NCBI RefSeq assembly: GCF_040361275.1
Contig: NZ_APNH01000002.1
Location: forward strand, 1 to 64,000
Source of the DNA: Salinisphaera sp. T31B1
Lineage (GTDB): Bacteria > Pseudomonadota > Gammaproteobacteria > Nevskiales > Salinisphaeraceae
Direction of reading: 5' to 3'
DNA: 64,000 nt
The notes under the pieces were generated by a model. That model ran no database searches. It worked only from the letters and a program-made list of their open reading frames with translations, and was not told where the DNA came from. Position numbers and translations under genes: made by a program. Every line of letters starts with the position of its first letter. Positions within the stretch are counted from its first letter, which is position 1. This document shows positions 1 to 6,959 of this stretch, in pieces.

Positions 1-8
1 AAACCCTG

Positions 9-217
9 TCTTGCGCCGATGCTTCGCATCGATGCCCTGTGCTGCTCGCCCGTCCGGGGCGCAGCCGGAACTCGCCGCGCTCCTGCGCGACTCAGACACC
101 CGGCTGCTTCCGGGGCGCAGCCGGAACTCGCCGCACTCCTGCGCGACTCAGACACCCGGCTGCTCTTCATCCCCGGCCGGCCTCCGCTGCTCGGCACTAC
201 GCCCAAGGGATTGAATA
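9..217. repeat. Dispersed repeat block, copy 1 (pair with 657-808)
   Basis: It starts with tcttgcgccgatgcttcgca and ends near gcccaagggattga. The copy at 657-808 matches almost base for base, apart from the extra 56-bp unit here. It contains the small hairpin gatgcttcgcatc. Confidence 0.85.
53..164. repeat. 56-bp tandem duplication
   Basis: Two head-to-tail 56-bp units, 53-108 and 109-164, differ at about one base (g/a in ctcgccgcgctcc versus ctcgccgcactcc). The related block at 657-808 has only one unit, so unit number varies between copies in the same window. The simplest reading is recent slippage or unequal recombination. Confidence 0.9.
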
Positions 218-261
218 GAGACGCTCGAACGAGCGATGTCGACGCGGCTGGAGCCGTATTG

Positions 262-577
262 GGCCCCGTGTGGAGCGAGCGAGACGCGCAGTGCCGACGG
301 GTGTCCGGCGCACTGCGCCGGTGCGGCCAGCCTGTCTGAGCGTCGCCCAAGCGACGCGAGTTCTGGTCGCATCCCTTCGGCATGAGCATCGCAGTGGTTC
401 GGCGCGCTTCGCGCCGACGCGTAACCCGGGTGTCTTTTCTCTTGGTTACTTCTCTTTGGACAAGCAAAGAGAAGTAGCTCGCGCTGCAGCGCGAAACAAG
501 AGGTTCGATGAACTCGTGAGCGCCGGAAGACGGGTGGCTTAAATCCTGCGTCTTGAATCGACCACGCGGACGAAATT
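262..577. repeat. Multi-hairpin repeat block, copy A (pair with 21126-21441)
   Basis: This block aligns along nearly its full length with 21126-21441. Hairpins in order: 305-311/315-321 (CCGGCGC stem), gtcgc-ccaa-gcgac, cggcgcg-ctt-cgcgccg, 448-458/465-475 (11-bp stem, GACAAG loop), and the palindrome cgcgctgcagcgcg. The 305 and 448 hairpins keep perfect pairing in the other copy despite different stem bases. No coding content is evident. Confidence 0.85.
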
Positions 578-599
578 CAACTTGGGGTTTCGCACCGCT

Positions 600-656
600 G
601 TGCGAGTAACTTTCGTATGCTTGTCCGGGTAAGTCACCAAAGCAAAGGACACCCGA
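600..656 (-). repeat. Reversed, decayed copy of the GACAAG-loop module
   Basis: Read on the minus strand this gives cgggtgtc, a pyrimidine tract, then ggacaagca and a gaaagttac-like tail. That is the order of elements seen at 426-480 and 21290-21350. Here the inner stem no longer pairs and only the outer actt/aagt bases match. It marks an inverted element border between the blocks on either side. Confidence 0.65.
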
Positions 657-808
657 TCTTGCGCCGATGCTTCGCATCGGTGCCCTGTGCTGCTCGCCCG
701 GCCGGGGCGCAGCCGGAACTCGCCGCACTCCTGCGCGACTCAGACACCCGGCTGTGCTTCATCCCCGGCCGGCCTCCGCTGCTCGGCGCTACGCCCAAGG
801 GATTGAGT
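657..808. repeat. Dispersed repeat block, copy 2
   Basis: Near-identical to 9-217 but with one 56-bp unit. It runs directly into the module containing the 26-nt palindrome (821-846). The same join, 'caagggattga' followed by the palindrome, is found at 21000-21104. Confidence 0.85.
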
Positions 809-897
809 ACAGCCGTGTAGGTCGGATTAGCGTAGCGTAATCCGACACGAATTCGACTCGATTCAAGCCGGAGCCCGAACAGCGACCCAGGTCGGAT
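793..897. repeat. Repeat block with GTCGGATTA palindrome, copy 1
   Basis: Matches 21000-21104 closely. It contains the 26-nt inverted repeat 821-846 (gtcggatta, 8-nt spacer, taatccgac) followed by shared flank ending at caggtcggatc. GTCGGATTA palindromes of this kind are widespread as intergenic repeats in Gammaproteobacteria. Confidence 0.85.
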
Positions 898-1264
898 CAG
901 GTGTCTTGCACCGTGAACCGACCTTCTGCGTCATGGTCGAGCGACTGTATTCAGGGCCCCGTGTGAAGCGGCGATAAGCACAGCGCTCAAGGGCGTCCGT
1001 GGCACCGCCTCGGTGCGGCCACCCTGTTTGAGCATCGCCAAAGCGACGCGATCCTTCATCTATTTCCAGGCCTGGATCCCTTCGGCACGAGCATCGCCGT
1101 ATCGCCCGAAAGGCGGAGCAGGGTCATTGCGCTGCGAAGCGGCGGGATGCGACCCTCGGCGGGCGAGCTGTACGAGTCGCTCGAACTCGCAAGTACGCGA
1201 ACACGATCGGGTCGAACCGCTTGACGTAACTTCGATTGGATCTTTCGCGTCGCCGTCAGCGTGT

Positions 1265-1975
1265 CTAGAAAGCCAGAATGACGCCCATGCCCACTGCGAT
1301 ATCATCGCGCAGGTCGCCGTCTTCGGTCTGGATACGACGCCCGTCGTTGAACCCGAGCCCGCCCTGGAAACCGAGGTTGGAACTTACCCAGCCCTGTTTC
1401 ATGAAACCTCGCAGCCCGTATTCCGGGTTGAACAGGCTGTATGACGTCACTTTGGGCGCAGCCGGGGCAGGCCGTGAGCGCAGGTCGAGCCGAGACGACG
1501 GCAGCGACTCGGCGAGCTCATCGTCTACGTTTTCATCGCGTGGCTTGTTGGCCGACGCCAGTTCGTCTTCGACGATCGTATCGGCTTCGAGTTCGGGAAC
1601 ACGCAGGTTCAACGGCTCCTGAACAATGAGTGCGGGCTCGGCGCTGGCCGGCTTCGACCGCCGGGTGTCGTTCTTCGCGAGTCGGTCGCCAGAAGTGGCC
1701 GCCGAGCCGGTGTCGTCCTCGGCCACGGTGCTGAGCGCCTCATCCATCCGCAGATCCAGACCGATGGGCTGCCGGTAGCGCGCCTTGTTCGGTACGGCGA
1801 TTACGTGTTCGGTGAGGGTCGGCGCCGGACGGCTGGCGGGCTTTGCCGAGGTGGCGAGGGGCTTGGACGCCAGGGGTGGGGCGGCGGGCCATAGGAATAC
1901 GGCGCCGGCAGCCAGCAGCGCCGCGGCTGCCCCTGGGGCAGCGAACTTGCCTATCCCTCGTGCCACGATACCCAT
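1265..1975 (-). CDS. Unknown membrane-anchored or exported protein
   Basis: The 236-aa protein belongs to no family I recognise. The N-terminus (about residues 10-33) is a single hydrophobic Ala/Leu-rich segment after a short basic start, consistent with an uncleaved signal anchor. Residues about 34-160 are low-complexity, rich in Pro, Ala, Ser and acidic residues, and likely disordered. The last ~70 residues are Gly/aromatic-rich (NPEYGLRGFMKQGW, then SSNLGFQGGLGFNDG) and end in AVGMGVILAF. That resembles a short beta segment with the C-terminal Phe of outer-membrane proteins, but 70 residues is short for a barrel. The ATG at 1975 is the only good start. Downstream lies the repeat-rich region; upstream is a pilin on the same strand. 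Confidence 0.6.
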   Translation of the reverse strand: MGIVARGIGKFAAPGAAAALLAAGAVFLWPAAPPLASKPLATSAKPASRPAPTLTEHVIAVPNKARYRQPIGLDLRMDEALSTVAEDDTGSAATSGDRLAKNDTRRSKPASAEPALIVQEPLNLRVPELEADTIVEDELASANKPRDENVDDELAESLPSSRLDLRSRPAPAAPKVTSYSLFNPEYGLRGFMKQGWVSSNLGFQGGLGFNDGRRIQTEDGDLRDDIAVGMGVILAF

Positions 1976-2195
1976 CCTGCTTCATCAACGAAGCGGCCAT
2001 TCGGCCAGAAACCACGCGAACGCCTGCGGCTAAACCGCTGTTCACGGACATCATCGCGTCAACCGAGCAGGTTGGCAATATGTCCAGGGCAAAGATTGTA
2101 TCGACAATTATCGACCGGCCGCTGAACACGTGCCTGTGGCCTGCCGGCGTGGCGCGAATCGGGCCCGCTGGCGCGTGACGGATCGAAGGACTCGG

Positions 2196-2660
2196 TCAGT
2201 CCGCTGCGGCGTCCGGGGAGATCGCCGAGACCGACTCGCAGCTTGCCGGAGCCTTGCCGGCGGCCGCGTCGGTCTGGCAACGCCAACTGATGCCGCCCTC
2301 GGGAGAGGCGGCGGGTCGCAGTATCGCGACCTTGCCGGCCAGCGCGCTGTCATCGGCGAAATGCGCCGTAATGACGCCGTCCTGGACATTCACGCGCGAG
2401 ACGTAGGTGCCTTTCATCTGATCGGCGTCCGGAATCGAGCCCACGCCATTATCCAACCCGTCCAGCGTCTGACGGCTCTGGTACGCATCGCCGACGGCCG
2501 TCTTGAGCCCAGCGGCCAGACTCATCGCTTCCGAGAACTGGGCCTTGGCAACGTAGTTGTAGTACGTGGGTAGGGCAATGGCGGCCAGAATGCCGATGAT
2601 CGCCAGGACGATCATCAGCTCGATCAGCGTGAAGCCACGCGTACGGTGCAGCCGTGCCAT
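2196..2660 (-). CDS. Type IV pilin-like protein (pilin 1)
   Basis: Major-pilin-like protein, the subunit of a type IV pilus, cut by prepilin peptidase PilD and assembled through the inner membrane. I chose the ATG at 2660 because it gives a short basic leader, MARLHRTRG, right before the class III signal [20 protein letters not shown] (Glu5 of the mature form present). An upstream GTG at 2705 would give a 24-residue leader. Mature length is about 145 aa. Two C-terminal Cys (WRCQT and ASCES) could form the usual disulfide loop. It shares the order YNYVA, then [11 protein letters not shown], with pilin 2 about 770 bp upstream, but base composition is closer to the chromosome average. TTGGCACG at 2706-2713 (minus strand) resembles a sigma-54 -24 box, but the -12 spacing is off by one. 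Confidence 0.88.
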   Translation of the reverse strand: MARLHRTRGFTLIELMIVLAIIGILAAIALPTYYNYVAKAQFSEAMSLAAGLKTAVGDAYQSRQTLDGLDNGVGSIPDADQMKGTYVSRVNVQDGVITAHFADDSALAGKVAILRPAASPEGGISWRCQTDAAAGKAPASCESVSAISPDAAAD

Positions 2661-3335
2661 TAGGCAGTCATTGGAAAGCTCGTTATTCAACGCCGGGCTC
2701 CGCACCGTGCCAACGGTAATCAGATCAAGGGGAAGGCTGTTATCCCCGTGGTGTTCAGTTCGAGACGTGCAGCCTGTGCGACTCAGGGGGCTGCCGGTCG
2801 TGACCGTATCTTACGTCCGGAGGCGCCTCGATGGGCGATCGTCGATCAGATTGCGTCGAGTCTCGTTCCAGCCCGGAAAATTGACGCGCTCCCCACGCCC
2901 GAATCAAAGTCGTAGGTGGTATTAGCCGCAGGCGTAATCCGACGAGAATGCGCTTGGGTCTCGCGGGCTTATATCAAGAATCGGCGTTGGGAATGTCCCG
3001 CATCGTGTCGCCTACGTTCTGTCGGCTTACGGCCTTTGGCCTAAGCCGACCTAAGTGCTAGGCGAATGTCGTTAACGCCGGTAGAGGCTGAGTTGTACGC
3101 ACGCCCGCATTAATACCGCAGGTTGGAATGCCGCAGCCGTAATCCGACGGAAATGCGCCGTGGTCTAAGTAGTGCTGAATGAAACGGAGCGAGTGTTGGT
3201 CGCCATTCTATCTCTTACGACCCGTCCGCTTACGTCACTGGCCGCAGTTGATCATTGCCACTCGACTCGCGGGCATAACTCGTTGTAAAGCTTGGTCTCG
3301 TCTATTAATTGTCGTCACACGCCGATTTAATAAAG
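2661..3335. other. Intergenic region between the two pilin genes
   Basis: No gene is seen. The region contains three imperfect inverted repeats of the GTCGG...CCGAC type at 2916-2943, 3021-3050 and 3119-3148, centred about 100 bp apart. It is less G+C-rich than the surrounding genes, especially beyond 3150. It must carry the promoter of pilin 1 near its left end. Confidence 0.7.
3021..3050. repeat. GTCGGCTTA...TAAGCCGAC palindrome
   Basis: A 9-bp perfect stem (3021-3029/3042-3050) encloses a second ggcc-ttt-ggcc stem. It is a paired-base variant of the GTCGGATTA/TAATCCGAC palindrome at 821-846 and 21027-21052: A-T becomes C-G with pairing kept. Weaker relatives lie at 2916-2943 and 3119-3148. 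Confidence 0.75.
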
Positions 3336-3370
3336 AAAACAGGAAGGGCGATTTACGCCCTTCCTGTTTT
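3336..3370 (-). terminator. Rho-independent terminator of pilin 2
   Basis: A 15-bp perfect stem (3336-3350/3356-3370) with a 5-nt loop. On the minus strand it ends cctgttttctttatt, a U-rich tail. It lies about 60 bp past the stop of pilin 2, so pilin 2 is probably monocistronic and separate from pilin 1. Confidence 0.9.
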
Positions 3371-3429
3371 ACCTTGCGTATGACTCTACAAAGCGAGCAT
3401 ATACTCGACTCGGGAATGCGAGTTTGCAG

Positions 3430-3900
3430 TTATGTTCCTGTACCGCTACCGGTGCAACTCGAAGGCAGATACTGAGGGTCTGCGGTGCTCTCGCAGGTCC
3501 AGCTGGCGCTCCCGCCTGAACCGCCTGAACTATTGTCCGACATCTTCAAAGTAAGCGTTTTAGAGGCAATTGAGGCGGAAGCCTGATTGCCTAAAGTGGC
3601 TTCGATAGTGCACGCAGGCGCTGTGCCCCCAACCACGACCCCGGTCACATAGTTGCCGGTATATTGCCCCTTAGGACCGATCTGTCCGTCCGCTGCACTA
3701 GAGTTATCAGGACAAGCGCCGGTTTCGGAATACGCGGTAACCACGTCGGTTTTTAACCCGTCAGCTAGCGTAAGAGCCTCGGTCATCTGAGAACGAGCGA
3801 CGTAATTCTGATACTGCGGAATAGCGATAGCCGCCAGAATACCGATGATCGCTACGACGATCATCAGCTCGATGAGCGTGAAGCCTTGTTGTTTCTGCAT
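3430..3900 (-). CDS. pilA: Type IV major pilin PilA-like (pilin 2)
   Basis: Structural subunit of a type IV pilus (156 aa). The ATG at 3900 gives the short prepilin leader MQKQQG followed by [20 protein letters not shown], with Glu5 of the mature protein. A GGGGGA ribosome site sits just upstream. A longer in-frame extension to 3993 would bury the leader behind about 31 residues and is rejected. Four Cys occur (GACPD, PACTI, WTCES, SSCTG), allowing a C-terminal disulfide loop. The gene has its own sigma-54 promoter and terminator, the arrangement of Pseudomonas pilA under RpoN and PilSR. Base composition is visibly more A+T-rich than neighbours, common for pilins and possibly a sign of transfer. 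Assembly genes (pilBCD, pilMNOPQ) are not in the window. Confidence 0.93.
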   Translation of the reverse strand: MQKQQGFTLIELMIVVAIIGILAAIAIPQYQNYVARSQMTEALTLADGLKTDVVTAYSETGACPDNSSAADGQIGPKGQYTGNYVTGVVVGGTAPACTIEATLGNQASASIASKTLTLKMSDNSSGGSGGSASWTCESTADPQYLPSSCTGSGTGT

Positions 3901-3959
3901 GGGTTCCCCCGGTAGTACGATGAAAATGAACGCCGAAACTCGTGACGCGGTGTTCATTA

Positions 3960-3976
3960 TGCAGCGTTCGTGCCAG
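3960..3976 (-). promoter_or_regulatory. Sigma-54 (-24/-12) promoter of pilin 2
   Basis: The minus strand reads CTGGCACGAACGCTGCA. This is the RpoN consensus (YTGGCACG-N4-TTGCW) with one mismatch in the -12 element and the essential GG-N10-GC spacing exact. Transcription should start near 3949, about 50 nt before the ATG at 3900. Pilin genes of pseudomonads are RpoN/PilR-dependent, so position and identity agree. Confidence 0.8.
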
Positions 3977-4050
3977 CGGGAAAACCCGTGCATTCATGGC
4001 GATTTAAGATGTCATGTGACGCTCAGGGGCAGGTCAATCGGCGTCGGAAA

Positions 4051-4067
4051 GTGACGCTTTGCGTCAC
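4051..4067 (-). terminator. Possible terminator hairpin after infA
   Basis: A 7-bp stem (gtgacgc-ttt-gcgtcac) lies directly after the infA stop codon. On the minus strand it is followed by only TTT, so termination may be partial. It also stands between infA and the pilin 2 promoter. Confidence 0.45.
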
Positions 4068-4286
4068 CTAGCGGCCGCGGTAGGTGATCCGGCCTTTGGA
4101 CAGGTCGTAGGGGGTGATCTGTACCGTGACGCTGTCGCCGCGCAGGATACGGATATAGTGCTTGCGCATCTTGCCGGAGATATGGGCCGTCACGATGTGG
4201 CCGTTGTCCAGCTTTACGCGGAAGGTGGTGTTGGGCAGCGTCTCGACGACGGTGCCTTCCATTTCGATATGGTCTTCTTTTGCCAT
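4068..4286 (-). CDS. infA: Translation initiation factor IF-1
   Basis: IF-1 binds the 30S A site during initiation together with IF-2 and IF-3. The 72-aa product has the full family length and is a single S1/OB domain. It starts [19 protein letters not shown] and ends [11 protein letters not shown], as in enterobacterial and pseudomonad IF-1. A GGAG ribosome site lies 5 nt upstream of the ATG. infA next to aat is a conserved gammaproteobacterial arrangement. In pseudomonads the arginyl-transferase-like gene ate usually lies between them and is absent here. Expression may run from the aat transcript or a local promoter in the 64-bp gap. Confidence 0.98.
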   Translation of the reverse strand: MAKEDHIEMEGTVVETLPNTTFRVKLDNGHIVTAHISGKMRKHYIRILRGDSVTVQITPYDLSKGRITYRGR

Positions 4287-4350
4287 TGACTCCTGAACTC
4301 GTTTTTCTAGCGGTTTAACCGGTGGATTATCGGTGATCTATCGATGGGGT

Positions 4351-5118
4351 TCAATCGCCCTCGTTTCCAGGGGCCGCCGTGGCTTCCAGATGCGCGGCCG
4401 AGCAGGGTACGTCGATCTCGAAATGCCAGCGCCCGGCAGGCGCCGGTCGGCGGCATTCTTCGCCGACGTGCCGGAGGAATTTGCTGCGGGGCAGGTCGAC
4501 CGCGCCCATGCGATACAGATGGCCGGATCCGACCTGGCCGTCCAGCAGCGGAAAGCCCCAGGCATGCAGCTGTCGCGTCAGCCAGACCAGCGCGATCTTG
4601 CTGGCGTCGGTGGCATGGCTGAACATCGATTCACCAAAGAACATGCGACCGAGCGCGACCCCGTACAGCCCGCCTATGAGTGAACCGTCGCGCCAGACTT
4701 CGACCGAATGGGCATCGCCCAATGCGTGCAGCTTGGCGTAAGCCGCGCGCATCTGCGGGCCCAGCCAGGTACCGGGGTTGCCGGCGCGCCGACCGGCACA
4801 GGCGCCGATTACGCCGTTGAAGTCTTCATCCAGGGTGACGGCATAGTCGGCCTTGGCCAGCGTACGTTTGAGCCGGCGCGAGACATGCACGCGGTCGGTA
4901 TAGAACACGGTACGCGGATGCGGACACCACCAGAGGATGGATTCGTCCGGGTTGTACCAGGGGAAGATACCCTGGGCATAGGCCCGGCGCAGGCGCTGGG
5001 GCGACAAATCGCCGCCCATGGCGAGCAGGCCGTTGGGCTGGTCCAGCGCCAGGGCCGGATCCGGAAAAGCGCCGTCCGGCGTGTTCGGATCGAGCCAGTA
5101 CACCCGGAGCGCGCTCAT
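4351..5118 (-). CDS. aat: Leucyl/phenylalanyl-tRNA--protein transferase
   Basis: Cytosolic enzyme of the N-degron pathway. It moves Leu or Phe from tRNA to proteins with N-terminal Arg or Lys, marking them for ClpS/ClpAP. The 255-aa product shows family landmarks: WLDPNTPDGAFPDPALAL near the start, GLLAMGGDLSPQRLRRAYAQ, then GIFPWYN, and FGESMFSH in the second half. The ATG at 5118 overlaps the TGA of the upstream gene by 4 bp, so the two are probably translationally coupled. The C-terminus (about 35 residues past the core) is longer than the E. coli enzyme. Identity is secure. Confidence 0.97.
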   Translation of the reverse strand: MSALRVYWLDPNTPDGAFPDPALALDQPNGLLAMGGDLSPQRLRRAYAQGIFPWYNPDESILWWCPHPRTVFYTDRVHVSRRLKRTLAKADYAVTLDEDFNGVIGACAGRRAGNPGTWLGPQMRAAYAKLHALGDAHSVEVWRDGSLIGGLYGVALGRMFFGESMFSHATDASKIALVWLTRQLHAWGFPLLDGQVGSGHLYRMGAVDLPRSKFLRHVGEECRRPAPAGRWHFEIDVPCSAAHLEATAAPGNEGD

Positions 5119-6257
5119 GGCCGGGGCGCGGGCTGGGCATCGAAATTGCAGCGTTCGCGCTGCTCGGCCTGGAACGAGGCCATCATGTCTGCTTCACGCG
5201 CGCAGAAGTCGTCGACGGCACCGGCCAGCCGCGGCTCGGCGATCACGTGGTTGGACCAGGTGGCCACCGGCTCGAAGCCGCGGCGGATCTTGTGCTCGCC
5301 TTGGGCGCCGGCGTCGAAACAGGCCAGTCCGTGTTCGATACAGTAATCGATGCCTGCGTAGTAACAGGTCTCGAAATGCAGGCTGTGATAATCGGCGGCG
5401 CATCCCCAGTGGCGGCCGTAAAGCGTATCCCGGCTGACCATCATGAACGCCATGCCGACCGGCGTGCCCTGATGGCGGGCGATGAAGAACAGCACCTGAT
5501 CGGGCAGGCGGTCGCACAGTTCGGCAAAGAACGCGCGGGTCAGATAAGGCGACTGGCCCCGCACCGCATAGGTCCGTCCGTAGAAGCCGTAGAGCGTCTG
5601 CCACAGGTCGGCGCCGATATCGGCCGGCCGCCGCACTTCGACTTTCACGCCGGCGTCCTGCATCCGTTTGCGTTCGCGGCGGATTTCCTTGCGTCGCTTG
5701 GATGACAGCTGGCCCAGGAACGCCTCGAAGTCGGCGTAGTCGCGGTTGTACCAGCGATATTGACATCCGCGACGTGCGATCGCGCCGACGCCGCTCATGG
5801 CTTGGGTGGACAGATCGTCGCCGAACAACGTGTGCAGCGAGGACACGCCGAGCGCAGCCGGCAGCCCGGCCAGCTGTTCGGCGAGCAATGCCCGTGCCGT
5901 ATCATCCGCGGCCAGCAGGCGCGGCCCGGCCACCGGCGTGAAGGGCACGGCGTTGACGAGCTTCGGGTAATAGTTCAGCCCGACCTGACGATAGGCGTTG
6001 GCCCAGGCGAAATCGAATACGAACTCCCCATAGGAGTGGTTCTTTGCATACAGCGGCGCGGCAGCCACCAGCCTGCCGTCGCCGTCTTCGACGAGCAGAT
6101 GCGCGGGTTGCCAGCCGTGGTCGGCGCTCACACTGGCGCTGGCCTCAAGCGCGGCGAGAAACCCATGCTGTATGAACGGCTGATCGGTGCCGGTCAATGC
6201 ATTCCAGCGCTCAGCGGGGACATCGAGGATGGTATCGACTTGGCGAACTCGGGCCAT
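5115..6257 (-). CDS. FemAB-like (DUF482) GNAT-fold acyltransferase
   Basis: 380-aa protein of the FemAB-like/peptidogalycan-recognition family (PF04339 type). Family landmarks visible: PFIQHGFLAALEASASV, ending in GWQPAHL, then FVFDFAWANAYRQVGLNYYPKL, SSKRRKEIRRERKRM, YGRHWGCAADYHSLHFETCYY and FDAGAQGEHKIRRGFEP. The substrate of this family is not firmly known; its fold resembles GNAT and Fem aminoacyl-tRNA-dependent transferases. I start at the ATG at 6257, which gives MARVRQVDTILDVPAERWNA, matching the usual N-terminus. The open frame extends 100 codons further but looks non-coding. It overlaps aat by 4 bp, so both probably come from one mRNA. Aat also has a GNAT-like fold and uses aminoacyl-tRNA, which makes the pairing suggestive (inference). 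Confidence 0.85.
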   Translation of the reverse strand: MARVRQVDTILDVPAERWNALTGTDQPFIQHGFLAALEASASVSADHGWQPAHLLVEDGDGRLVAAAPLYAKNHSYGEFVFDFAWANAYRQVGLNYYPKLVNAVPFTPVAGPRLLAADDTARALLAEQLAGLPAALGVSSLHTLFGDDLSTQAMSGVGAIARRGCQYRWYNRDYADFEAFLGQLSSKRRKEIRRERKRMQDAGVKVEVRRPADIGADLWQTLYGFYGRTYAVRGQSPYLTRAFFAELCDRLPDQVLFFIARHQGTPVGMAFMMVSRDTLYGRHWGCAADYHSLHFETCYYAGIDYCIEHGLACFDAGAQGEHKIRRGFEPVATWSNHVIAEPRLAGAVDDFCAREADMMASFQAEQRERCNFDAQPAPRP

Positions 6258-6593
6258 GGGGCAATCACAACCTAGGGCGTGGATGAATGCAACCGTGCTC
6301 CGGGCGCGGTACGGCTGCGCCGTTGGACTCCGGCGATAGATGAGGCCGGTCCTCACCGCGCGGTCGTGACACATTGCGCGCGCAATGCCGGCTCGCGAGT
6401 GTAGCGTGCTGGATACACATAAACGACGCGCAGGCCAGGCCGGATGCATGCGGGTCGCGGCGGAGGCCACCCAGGCAGGATCCGATCGAAGGGCGCCGAC
6501 CTCGTGGCCGGCGCCTGGTATCACGGCCGCTCGAAACCGCATACGCGCCGCACGCACCGGCGCTGGAGGCCGGTCAAGCGGGCGACGTCGTGT
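6258..6593. other. Intergenic region upstream of the FemAB-like gene
   Basis: No gene is seen in these 336 bp. A 7-bp G+C-rich inverted repeat (6492-6498/6509-6515) without a T-tract is the only structure noticed. The promoter of the FemAB-aat unit presumably lies at the left end, but no convincing -35/-10 pair was found. Confidence 0.5.
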
Positions 6594-6929
6594 TCAGTTC
6601 AGTGCGTAGCCAGGCTGTACGGTATCGCGCAACGCATATTGCACACAGGCATCGTGCTCGAAGGCATCGAGCCGGTCCTGTTCGTTATCGGCCGAGCCGG
6701 CCTCGCGCACGCGGCCCTGCGCGTCGAAGGACACGATCGCGCCCAGCGTGCGGACGTGTATCTCGCCTTCCTCGTTGACCGTGTCCTCGAACGCGACCTG
6801 CACATAGCGCAGACGCTTGTCGGCATATTCGGGCAAATCGCGTTCGCCCTCGGCCACTGCGGCGGCCTCGGCCTCGCTGAATTCGTGAATGGAGCCTTCC
6901 TGAGTCAGCAGAAAATGACGGACGGACAT
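6594..6929 (-). CDS. Conserved-looking small protein of unknown function
   Basis: 111-aa cytosolic protein I do not recognise. The chosen ATG at 6929 has a GGAG ribosome site 7 nt upstream and gives MSVRHFLLTQEGSIHEFSEA. An in-frame ATG 10 codons earlier lacks such a site. The sequence is acidic, with no membrane segment or metal-binding motif and one Cys near the end (DACVQYALRD). A mixed alpha/beta composition is likely. It stands alone on the minus strand, divergent from ftsK, with its own promoter containing a perfect TATAAT and a palindrome. That argues for a real, regulated gene. Confidence 0.7.
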   Translation of the reverse strand: MSVRHFLLTQEGSIHEFSEAEAAAVAEGERDLPEYADKRLRYVQVAFEDTVNEEGEIHVRTLGAIVSFDAQGRVREAGSADNEQDRLDAFEHDACVQYALRDTVQPGYALN

Positions 6930-6959
6930 GACGATCTCCGTGGCGTGCTGATGATGCAA

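Larger units (their letters stand above)
1..1264. other. Gene-free region filled with composite repeats
   Basis: No credible gene is seen in this stretch. Short open frames exist on both strands, but they run through hairpins and tandem copies and resemble no protein family. The sequence is a mosaic of repeat modules. Two related blocks lie at 9-217 and 657-808, and a multi-hairpin block lies at 262-577 with a decayed relative around 950-1110. A reversed, decayed hairpin module lies at about 600-656 and a 26-nt palindrome at 821-846. Most modules recur at 21000-21441. The region lies downstream of the unknown minus-strand gene ending at 1265, a 3'-end position typical of REP-like sequences. 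Confidence 0.8.

Noticed and set aside
11-820. Several short open frames in the repeat region
   Set aside because: They run through tandem units and hairpins, have near-copies in several frames and lack ribosome sites.
1-1264. CRISPR array
   Set aside because: Repeats are long, irregularly spaced and multi-hairpin, with no regular short repeats and unique spacers; no cas genes are present.
2698-2713. Sigma-54 promoter for pilin 1
   Set aside because: The -24 TTGGCACG is good, but the GC of the -12 is one base too far (N11), which RpoN rarely tolerates, and the -12 sequence is poor.
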